The notes beneath the pieces are model-generated. The model was not told the DNA's origin. It did no database searches and was given only the letters and a program-made list of their open reading frames with translations. This document shows positions 55,438 to 64,000 of a DNA stretch of 64,000 nt, piece by piece. The position numbers and the translations under genes were made by a program. Every line of letters begins with the position of its first letter. Position 1 is the stretch's first letter. Source of the DNA: Petaurus breviceps papuanus (Eukaryota; Chordata; Mammalia; Diprotodontia; Petauridae); contig JAMXIF010000003.1 in NCBI GenBank assembly GCA_028583685.1, positions 58,468,780 to 58,532,779 of the forward strand, given 5' to 3'.

Positions 55438-56100
55438 CCATAAGTACAATTGTTTTTATGTAAAATGTTAGCCCATCTTCTTAACTTTTGTGGTTTCTTT
55501 CAAGCAGGGTTCCAAACCATGACTTAGTCATGGATGCCATCCTACCAAATCTCAATAATACCTACTAGTTCACATTTATCTTCTTGCATTATAACTTCTA
55601 TTTCCTCCTGATTATTGCCTAAACTCTGGGAATTCATATAGAAAACATAGGTTTTACTACACGCTTCTTTTGTGTATTTTGTCTTCTTTAAACTTCTGGG
55701 TATCTCAATGACTATTCTCTGTTTTTTTAACTTGGGTTATACACATAGTCTGTCTTCTGATTCCAGACTCCTAAATTCAACATTCTTTGGATTAGATTTG
55801 AAAGACACCCAATTACAACATTTCCAGGTTTTCATAGGTACACTCCATCACTTTCCAGTAATCTGTTGTCCTTAAGTTTTACATTGTGGCCACTGAACCC
55901 AAGTCTGATTCTCAGATATCACCTTTTAGACAGTTGTCTATTTCCCAAATTAATTTTTCTCTTCTTCATTTCTTGCCTTCAATGGATAACAATGAGGAAA
56001 ATACGACGTGTGCCCCTGGTTCTTCAGTTTCATATTGGAAATTTATAATTGTTGGAAATGCCTTTTACATTCTTTCTAAAAGTGTCATTTATGCCATGTA

Positions 56101-56544
56101 AGTAAACAGAAATGGGTTAAGATTTATTTTTATATATTTGGGTTGTTTCTTTGTGATGTCTTCAACATGCCTGCTCTGATACTACAACATATTTCTATAC
56201 TGTTGTGACAAAATTGACAAGATATTACTTTACTCTCCTCAGCAGGGAATCACCAAGTGATTGTGATGATAAAACTTTAATGACTGTTCACTTAATGCTC
56301 TCTTCTAGTCCCAAAAGGCAATTCATATAAAATGCACACAGGTGTGTTTCCAAATTCTTTCTTAAGTAAATGCTAATTAAGCATAAAAACACAATGTAAA
56401 AATAGGCAACACACCATGTACCTAATAACATAAACTAGATTATCTCTTCTTTTGGAACTCCAGAAAGAAATCACATCATCTCAGAACTTTATTTGAGCAA
56501 TATCTTTTCTTTAAAGAAACTTTGAAGTAGTTTTTTTGTTATTG
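56101..56544. other. Unassigned, possibly the last part of the L3
   Basis: No firm family text. Confidence 0.3.
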
Positions 56545-56766
56545 TTTAGTTGTTTTAATCATGTCCAACTCTTCATGACTACATTTTTTATTTTCTTTGC
56601 AAAGATACTGCAGTGGTTTGCCATTTCCTTCTCCAGCTCATTTTACAGATGAGGAACTGAGACTAACAGGGTTAAGTGACTTGTCACACAGCTAGTAAGC
56701 ATCTGAAGCAAGATTTGAACTCTTACCAATTTCAGGCCCAGCACTCTATCCATTGCACCACCTAAC
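56545..56766 (-). mobile_element. tRNA-headed SINE, about 245 bp type
   Basis: gtttagttgttttaatcatg, gtccaactcttcatgactac, gcagtggtttgccatttcc, agatgaggaactgagactaac, cactctatccattgcaccacc. Confidence 0.9.
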
Positions 56767-57304
56767 TTTTCAAAGGTTGCTTTTATTTCCTTCTTCAAGG
56801 AATTGTCCAGTATACAAAATAGCTCTACCACTTTCCTGAGTAATTCCTTCCAGATTTTTTTCCATAACAAAGTAATCTCAAGAATACTTTTGTTGGTGGT
56901 AAACTTTAAGAATAAAATCAGAGTGGTGCTGATTGTGACTTTCTCAACTGTCAGAAGTTGTTTTGTTATGAATACATACAGTGTCCACCTTTTTTGTTCT
57001 TTTCTATAATTGACTGTCAATTTTTACTTTTTCTCTAACCAGTTGATGATCCAACTGGATACAAATGGTTCAAAAATGACTTTGAATTCATATACCAGTT
57101 ACTTTTTTCTGTTAATAAATAATAGTTTCATGTTTTGCAATGATGGTTTCCGTGTACAAAGTCTTGTTTTTCCTTGAATAAAGCTTTCATACTCTTCAAA
57201 AAAGAAAAGAAATCTCACTGTCATGTTTAGCTACGTTTCCTTCAAAAACTGGTTCCACCCTGGGAGGTGATCTCTTAAGGCAATTCAATCCTCTTTTATC
57301 ACCA
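56767..57304. other. Unassigned stretch
   Basis: Includes aaccagttgatgatccaactgg (a partial palindrome, 57041-57060). No family recognised. The 125-codon minus-strand frame 56643-57020 starts in the SINE and has no domain. Confidence 0.3.
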
Positions 57305-57612
57305 TTTCTCCCACATGGACATTTTTTTTCTGGTTTGCAATATTTTCTCCTTGACTGGGAGCACAGTAATATGTCTATAATATTCCAGAGAGTTTTCATT
57401 TTGGAATCTCTTTCAGGAGATGTTCAGTGAATTCTCTCCATTTCTATTCTACCCTCTGGTTCTAAAATATCAGGGCAGTATAATTTGATAATTTCTTGAA
57501 AGATGACATCTAAGGTCTTTTTTTTTTTATCATGATTTCCAGATAGTCCATTTATGTTTAAATTATTCCCCCCTGGATTTACTTTCTAGGTTAGTTGTTT
57601 TCTCCAACATTG
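57305..57612 (-). mobile_element. L1/HAL1 ORF1 fragment
   Basis: Same ORF1 C-terminal to RNA-binding text as at 53840-54110: attttctccttgactgggag, ctttcaggagatgttcag, taccctctggttctaaaat, ctggatttactttctaggtt. Confidence 0.8.
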
Positions 57613-58683
57613 CAATATCACTAAGCTCCAGAACTCCTCAGCTTCCTAGTAAATTTGTGGGGCCAATGCAATGCCCTTGGAGTAGCAGAAAATAAAAACG
57701 AAGCCCAACATTCCACAGACCACACTCAGAGTCTTGAATAGGTCTCTAAGCATGCATTTTTAGCACCATTCAATGTTCTACTTAGAGATCAATGATATTC
57801 CAGCTAAAACAAAGGCTAATATTTTCTCCCCATTAACAAATGATAGAAGATATTGTTAATTTTCCTAAAATTGTAAGTCTCAGTAAAAAGCTGAATTGAC
57901 TACTGTATAATTTTCCCCCAAAAGATTCTTTCTAATAGGAGTGCTTCTCATGGAAACAGACTCATGAAAGGGATTTTCTTTCTTAAAAGGAATGCTCTCC
58001 TTATCTGCTATTCAAGCCCTCCTCACCTCTAGTCTTTGAAGTGTCTATCTAGTTTCACTTTGTTTTAGGAGATCTCTCATCTAGTCTTCAGTTTGAACCT
58101 GAAGTTCATTTAAAAACAGACTTTCTGAAGTCTGAGAAATGCTTTCCCTGTGTTAGAAAGTTCAAAAGGATTTTCCTCTTCCAATTAGGAACACAGTGGC
58201 TTATAAAGGAGTCAGTATTCTTTTAAAATATTTTGGCTTGATAAGCAGCAAACAAGCAATTTGACAGCCCTTCAGGAGAAGAAAAGTGTCTAATCATGCC
58301 AGGAGCTTCCCCTCAGGGCCTTTCCACAAAGTTTGGAGAATTCAACAGCACTTACCAACTTCATTTCTCAATTCTGTCTGCTTTTCACTGGACCTGATAT
58401 ACTGATATATCAGGCACTCTTTTATTTTATATTTGATAAGCAAGACAACAATTTACAAGAAAATAAGAGGAATCAAAAATTGCCTTTGAGTTTATAGGCT
58501 GCCTATTTGCTTTGACATTTGGTGTCAGTCATGGAAATTATCAGATGAATGTTTCATCTGTGTGTGCCATGACTGAAAGTGATTGCATTTCAAGAATGCA
58601 AATATCTATACAGCAGCCGCTGTCTCTTCCATTTATTAGTTTAGCACTTAACTCTTTTGAGAAAAATAGAAGATACACTAAAA
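57613..58683. other. Repeat-poor stretch, conserved-noncoding candidate
   Basis: No mobile element recognised in about 1.07 kb. 58230-58660 has balanced composition, TGACAG-type and CATCTG-type motifs, and the partial inverted pair gaatgtttcatctg / cagatgaat. The 78-codon frame at 58512 has no domain. Confidence 0.35.
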
Positions 58684-58714
58684 AAGAAAGTGTGTGTGTG
58701 TGTGAGCAATTCTG

Positions 58715-58965
58715 TTGTTCATGTGTTTCAGTCATGTCTGACTCTTGATTACTTCATTTGGAGTTTTCTTAGCTAAGATGCTGGAGTGGTTTGCCATTTC
58801 TTTCTCCGGTTCATTTTACAGATGAGGAACTGAGGCAAACATGATTAAGTGACTTGGCCAGAGTAACATAGCTAGTAAGTGTCTGAGGCCAGATTTGAAC
58901 TCAGAAAGTTGAGTCTTCTTGACTTCAGACCTGGTAGTCTATCCACTGCACCACCTTGCTGCTCT
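58715..58965 (-). mobile_element. tRNA-headed SINE, about 245 bp type
   Basis: The duplication gagcaattctg (58704-58714) and gagtaattctg (58966-58976) flanks it. Inside: cagtcatgtctgactcttg, ggagtggtttgccatttc, aggaactgaggcaaacatg, ccagatttgaactcag, ctatccactgcaccacc. A (GT)n run lies just left at 58690-58703. Confidence 0.93.
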
Positions 58966-58976
58966 GAGTAATTCTG

Positions 58977-60027
58977 GTCCACAGTATTGATATTACAGAA
59001 CTAATTAAAACATGTAAATAATATAAGACATGCATATTACTGGTCGATTATATTTTAAAAATAATTTTTAGAACAAAATAACGACTTTATTCTCTTTTCC
59101 AATAAGGTATCTTGCACACACATGAAATTTTTTAAAAGATAAAACAACAAAGAATTTCTCTTAGTTGTTAAATGCTTTTTTTTTAAGACTCCTCATGAGA
59201 AAGAGAGAGCAGGATGCTTTGAGGAAGAAGCTGCTGCTTTTCCTTTAAGGTACAATACAATCAAATTACAATGGAGAAGAAAGTGACCAGTAAGGGACAA
59301 AAGAAGAAAAGAATTGTAGAGGGCTATTGGTAACTCCCTGCTGAAATGTGATGAGCCAGCTATCTGATAACAACAAAAAAAGGTACGTATTTTCCCAGAA
59401 TGAATAGCCAAGATGTAACAGAGATTTCATATTTGTGAAAAGAGATGACTACCATCCTCTTCCAGTAATTCACTATGGTGATGGGTAACACTACTTTAAA
59501 AAACCTCAGAAATCTTTGTCAAAGGTAATAATGAGATAAGCAAAAGAAAGAAAAAGAAAACCATGGGGCCACAGGTGATGTTTTCATTACTCTGACACAT
59601 TGAAGGCAAGGGATACCACAAAGAAAAGTTATTTGGGAAATTGAACACCTTAATCAAAGGATGATGGCTGGGAATCAGTTTTAAAATTCTAGACCATAAC
59701 TTAAAATATATTAGCTATATGCTCTCAGTCATTAATGAACAATACCAAACAAAGACAGGTGTGAGTATAGTTGCCTGGTATCTCAAAAATTTAATCAAAA
59801 GGAAATTAATCTGAAAAGAGCAGGAGAGGAGTGAAACAACCTGACCTGTTTTTGTTACTGTTTTGGTTTTAGAAAACTATCTAAACTACATAAATAGATA
59901 GATAAAGAGTAGTTGTTGAGCTATTCAGAATTTCTTAGGTGACAAAATCAAAGAAATGAGTTAGTGGTAAAACCTATGATCTCAAATGTATACATGCAAA
60001 TATACAGATTTTAGACAAGTCCTAAAG
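58977..60027. other. Unassigned stretch
   Basis: No gene or clear element recognised. Confidence 0.3.
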
Positions 60028-60242
60028 CATCAAGTTCTCATAATGTGGTCTGAATATACCTGGGGGTACTTGAGATTTGTTCAAAGGAGCTATGATACCA
60101 AAATTATTTTATTAATAATGATAATAAATCATTTTAAATTCCAATATATATATACATAGATACATATAATCCACATAAACAATTCCTTTTAATTTTTAAG
60201 CGTATGAAGGGGTACTGATAACAAAAAGTTTGAAAACCACTG
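60028..60242. mobile_element. hAT-Charlie-type MITE
   Basis: Left end CATCAAGTTCTCATAATGTGG and right end, on the other strand, CAGTGGTTTTCAAAC. Internal text cctgggggtacttgagattt and gatgataataaatcatt-type sequence follows MER5-like hAT elements. The 8-base flanks tcctaaag and ttctagag agree at 6 of 8 and fit the hAT target preference. 215 bp. Confidence 0.8.
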
Positions 60243-60370
60243 TTCTAGAGTTCCTAACACTAGGAAAATCATTTGACCCAGGAGGTATCACTGATAAATG
60301 GTTGGATAAGATTTATGCCTAGAATAGGGCTTTAGATTAGATGTGCATATGTTAGGCAAAATAAATAGGA

Positions 60371-60420
<50 letters not shown>

Positions 60421-60539
60421 GGAGTATCATTTCATTTTGAGGGGGTATAGCCATGGGAGGAAATCTGAGAAGAAGCAGGGGAGGTTGAGGATATTTAGGA
60501 GATGAATGGAGGAACAGAAATGAATTTATCATCCAAATA
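60243..60539. other. Unassigned, with (GA)n at 60379-60417
   Basis: A perfect AG dinucleotide run of about 39 bases; the remainder is unassigned. Confidence 0.6.
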
Positions 60540-62215
60540 TGTTACAGATCTGTGAACAGAAAAAAGAAATGGATCAAGTTTGGGAAGGAGATCATAAGCC
60601 TGGCATAGAACCAGTATATAGTATTAATGGAGAACTTCAATTATCCAGATATCTTAAGTATTTGTCAAAATAAAAAAAAAGAACAGATAATCATTTCTTG
60701 ACTTTTTCATGATTGCTTCATACTTCATTCAAAAGGTGGAGGAATGAAGATATAGGTATGATCTTTATTTGCAGGAAAGAAAAGGTTGTTGTGGGAGAAA
60801 ATGATAGAAACCTCATAGTAATGTAACTACTCCCCTTAGTTTTTGATAGAAACAAGCATAGCATATTCTGATATACAATCTAGATTTTGCAAAAGCAGAT
60901 TTCAAAGAATTCAGAAGAAAAAGAAAAAGAAAAAGCATCCCATGGACTAAAATACTACAAGATGTCCCACCAAGAAGAATGAGAATCTTTTATAATTTAA
61001 TTTTAAACTTAAATACACAATAGATAAAAGAAAAGGAAACATATTATAAACTTAATATTGAAACTTAAATACAAAGAAAAGGAAAAAAAGCATCTCATGT
61101 GCACAGCAAAAAATGAGAAGATTCAAAATATATAGCAATAAATTTCCATTTCAAGAAAGCCTATATAATAGATACTATGTATTGTGCTGAGAATTGTCCA
61201 TCTTTTCTTTGATTCCTTATAATCTTTCAACAATTAAAGATAGAACATGTGAAAGTGAATAATTTTGATAAAGATGAAAACAAGAGTTGTTTGAAGGGGA
61301 AAATATTTTTTAAGTCACCAACAAACTTAGATTTTAAAAAGATAAGTACAGTAGACTGAAGGAAAATCAAGTAACATAGCCTGAAGGTTGTTCAGTTCCA
61401 GATGAATAGAAATTCTGATGCCTAGAATGAGATGAGGATAGTAAAAAAAATAGACAGAAAAAAAGAGTTTTTAATGTTATATTGAGTGAAATAAGAGAAG
61501 GAAAGAAGGGACTCAACCATTGCACATACTCCTTGAGACCAAAGGCATTTTTTCCTATATCTTTATGTCCCTAGCAATTAGCATAGTACCTGCCACATTG
61601 AAAGTACTTAATAATTGTTGGTTGAATAACTAATTGTTATAACTGACAACAAATAGAAGACAGGTGTTCAAATTTTATTTTTCATCTATTGTTTTCCATG
61701 TACTGTATTTGCCAAAGTCAATGGCTTTTGGGCTGGAAAGGATAGAGCAAAAAGGGCTAATAGGAAGGTGATACCTAATATAAATGAGATATTATTAAGG
61801 GGAAATCTAGCTTCTTTTGAAGAATTCGAGTCATTAGACCTAAGTGAATTTTATCTTTAGATACTCAAAAAGCTATAGGATGGCACTGTCATTGCCAATG
61901 ATATTTGAGAGATCATAGAGAAATGAAAAGGTACTCCAAGGCTAGAAAAGTATAAATGTCAAAAATTTCACATAAAGGAGAAAGAGTGGAGTCTGTAGCT
62001 TACCATGACTTGTATTTCTGTGAAATTTCTAAAATATGCTATTAAAGGGATGGTGAGTAAACATCTGGAAAAGGAAGCAGTGATTTTTAAGAGCCACAAT
62101 GACTTTCTTAAAAACATGTTGTGGCAGAATAAAATTATTTACTTTTATTTTTTATTGGATTAGCTACATTGGAAGATCACATATATGCTGTAGATATAGT
62201 TTGCCTATATTTTCT

Positions 62216-63584
62216 TTATTTTTTAAATTCTATTTTATTTTAAGTAACAAATTCTGTCCCTCATCTATCCCCTACTCCACTCATTGAGAGAGAGAAAAAA
62301 AACCTTATTACAAATATGTATATTTAAACAAAAAAAATTCCCACATTTTCCATGTCCAAATAAAGATATGCTTCAGTCTGTACTCTGAGTCCATCAGGTA
62401 TCTATAAGAAGGTGGACAGAATTTTCATAATAAATTCTCTGGAGTTGTGTTGGGCATTATGTTGATCTGAGTTATATCTTTCAAAGTTTTTTACTTTGTA
62501 TTCCAATTGTTATTGTATAAATTGTTCTCCTGGTTCTGTTTACTTTAGCTTGCATCGATTCATGCACGTCCTTCCAGGTGTTTCTGAAACCATGCCTCTT
62601 ATCATTTTTGTAGTACAATAGTATTCCATCTCATTCAGATAGCATAACTTGGTCAGTCATTTCCCAATTGATGGGCACCTCCTCGGTTTCTTGTTCTTGT
62701 TCCAAAAAAAAAGAAGTAGTATAAATATTTTTTTTTACATAAGGATCCTTTTCGTCTTCCTTTGATTTCTTTGGTGTATAGACCACATAGCAATATTGAG
62801 TAGTATTGCTTTGTCAAAGCTATGCACTATGTAGTTAATAGCTTTGGGGGGCATAGTACCAAACTGCTTTCCAGAATAGTTGAACAACTTCACAACTCCA
62901 AAAGCTGTGCATCAATATGCCTGTTTTCCTATAGCCCTTTCAGCATTTGGCACTTTCTCTTCTTTGTCAACTTTGCCAGTCTGATGGGTATAAGGTGATG
63001 TCTGTACTGTTTTAATTTGCATTTCTCTAATTTTTGGCAATTGGGGGGTGAGTTCATATGGCTATTGATAGCTTTAATTTCTTCTTCTGAGAACTATCTA
63101 TTTATATCCTATGATTTATCAGTTGGAGGAATAGATCTTATTCTAATAAATTTGACTCAATTTTCTTCAAATCTTAGAAATGAGACTCTATCACATAAAG
63201 TTATAGAATTTTTTTCTATCTACATTCCTCTTTCCCTTCTAATTTTAATTGTATTTGCTTTGCGTAAATTTTTTTTTATTTTCATGTAATCAGAATTATT
63301 ACATATTCAATTTATATTGAATAAATTTCATAATTGAATAAATATAATTTATATTAAAATTACATATTCAAAAACCAGAATAATTACATATTCAAAATAT
63401 ATAACAATCAAATAATACTCATGTTGAAAATTGTCCATCTTTTCTTTGCTTTCTTGTGAGTTTTCTTTTGTTCTCTATGTACTTTTACCTTTGTTCTTCT
63501 TTCCTTCCCCCCAAATGCCCCCCCAGGCCACAATAAAGTTTAGATAAGTTTTTATATAGCTATAAATATATACATTAAAGTGTT
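62216..63584 (-). mobile_element. L1 3' UTR and tail (antisense), inserted in L3
   Basis: gtccaaataaagatatgcttc, ctctgagtccatcaggtatc, ctcctggttctgtttactt, caattgatgggcacctcc, ccaaactgctttccagaatag, gccagtctgatgggtataag, aatttgcatttctctaattt. A 130-base AT-rich repeat cluster sits inside near its right end. Confidence 0.85.
63290..63420. repeat. AT-rich imperfect repeats inside L1
   Basis: The phrase attacatattca recurs three times, with a small inverted pair aatttatattgaataaattt. The surrounding L1 text continues on both sides, so this is a local expansion. Confidence 0.65.
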
Positions 63585-63849
63585 TTTAAACTTGTGAAGG
63601 ACTCTGACATAGAAGAGAGATTAGACTTATTTTGTTTTATCTGAGAGGGCAATATTAGAAGCAATGTGAGGAAATTGCACAGAAGAGAGTGTACAATTAC
63701 TGCCAAAGAAACCTTCCTAACCATTAGGACTGTTGAAAAGTGGAATGAGTCACAAGAGTTCTACTTTAGTAGGGTTTATTACTATATATGAATTATTTAA
63801 AAGATTGTCAAAAGATGAGATTTTGAATGTACCACCAGTTGTGTTAGGG

Positions 63850-64000
63850 AAAAAACAGACACCTCCACTTTCTGTCTTTTCACTCTCTTCATAACCCCCC
63901 ACAATCTGACTTCTGACTTCATAACTCCACCAAAACTGTCCTCTCCAAAATTATTAATAATCTTTTAATTGACAAATGCAATGACTTTTTCTCAGTCCTC
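63850..64000 (+). mobile_element. L2 LINE reverse-transcriptase fragment, cut by window edge
   Basis: The plus strand encodes NSTKTVLSKIINNLLIDKC then FFSVL, matching the L2 reverse-transcriptase block YSTETALSKVTNDLLVAKS..LFSVL. Stops are present. Confidence 0.8.

Larger units (their letters stand above)
48475..56100 (-). mobile_element. CR1/L3 LINE, long antisense copy broken by nested insertions
   Basis: Pieces in consistent antisense order: 3' end 48475-48575 (aatttgagagttggaagaaac), reverse-transcriptase side 48715-49870 (gcaaatttaatcaatatacc, atagcacaaggccaagcatag, atccctgtggtcttcc, cttaatgaagccattctggg), 50625-51478 (cttgctagtctcagcttaatc, ggtgcatgtcagacaac, ctgacagtctgtagtttac) and 55490-56100 (ctaccaaatctcaataatacc, ctctgggaattcatatag, cgtgtgcccctggttcttc). 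The minus strand at 48966-49148 encodes LCLALCYLTNLL-type and DKGIDGILIKFADGT text, matching L3 DEGIDGMLIKFADDT. Inserts are listed separately. The 5' limit is not certain. Confidence 0.75.
60540..63830 (+). mobile_element. CR1/L3 LINE (sense), interrupted by an L1
   Basis: 60540-61480: gagaacttcaattatccagat, aaagcagatttcaaagaattc, agcatcccatggactaaaat. 61770-62215, reverse-transcriptase side: tgccaatgatatttgagag, agattatagagaaatg-type text, tattaaagggatggtgagtaaac, atctggaaaaggaagcagtg, ctgtagatatagtttgcc. 63585-63830, 3' end: gaagagagattagacttatt, aaccttcctaaccattagg, gttgaaaagtggaatgag. An antisense L1 separates the last two parts. Confidence 0.75.

Noticed and set aside
1-64000. CRISPR arrays, bacterial operons, phage or plasmid features
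   Set aside because: The repeat content is that of a marsupial nuclear genome; no regularly spaced direct repeats or prokaryotic gene organisation are present.

Overview
The window looks like intergenic or deep intronic DNA from a marsupial. It is AT-rich and packed with the repeat set typical of marsupials: short tRNA-headed SINEs (head reading ggcagctaggtggc), MIR/CORE-SINEs, L1 with a marsupial-type 3' tail, half-L1 (HAL1-like) elements, abundant L2 and CR1/L3, a BovB-type RTE fragment, hAT short elements and several solo LTRs. I could not recognise any host protein-coding gene, tRNA, rRNA or CRISPR array. Almost all long open frames fall inside repeats or microsatellites. Families were named by recognising consensus features by eye, so subfamily names are deliberately loose. 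Nothing here looks like an undescribed functional system; the interest lies in repeat biology and in a few unexplained sequence pairs.

Layout. 1-914 is the 5' end of an antisense L1 with an open ORF1 start running off the window edge. 0.9-5.1 kb holds old MIR, L1, L3, L2 and SINE fragments. An antisense solo LTR lies near 5.1-5.6 kb. 6.2-8.0 kb is repeat-poor. A 100-base assembly gap at 8542-8641 abuts a TC/AC microsatellite. 9-15.6 kb carries a split L1 tail, an LTR (11.2-11.6 kb), an L1 3' end and a long antisense L2 reverse-transcriptase relic (13.95-15.3 kb). 15.6-17.0 kb is again repeat-poor. 17-22 kb holds L2, L3, MIR and an unnamed repeat.

22.2-22.6 kb is a polypyrimidine tract. An LTR sits inside a SINE at 22.8-23.8 kb, and a 1.2-kb LTR with a clean 5-bp target duplication lies at 24.7-25.9 kb. 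26-31 kb is SINE-rich and contains the BovB-type relic at 28.2-28.7 kb. Two related LTRs in the same orientation lie at 32.4-33.7 kb, the first CpG-rich. 34.3-36.0 kb is an L3 interrupted by other insertions. 36.7-39.1 kb is a shrunken L1 split by a target-site-flanked L1/HAL1 chimera. 40.1-43.4 kb is an antisense HAL1-like block with duplicated ORF1 segments. 44.5-47.1 kb is hAT and L2.

48.5-56.1 kb is one antisense L3 broken up by L2, two SINEs and a long antisense L1/HAL1 block. 56.5-60 kb has SINEs, an ORF1 scrap and a repeat-poor stretch (57.6-58.7 kb). 60.0-60.2 kb is a hAT element. 60.5-63.8 kb is a sense L3 with an L1 inserted in it, and the window ends in L2.

Relative ages can be read from the nesting. 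L2, L3 and MIR are the oldest layer. LTR, hAT and L1/HAL1 insertions interrupt them. The tRNA-headed SINEs with matching flanking duplications, and the two 99% matching L1 pieces at 35.2 and 37.3 kb, look youngest.
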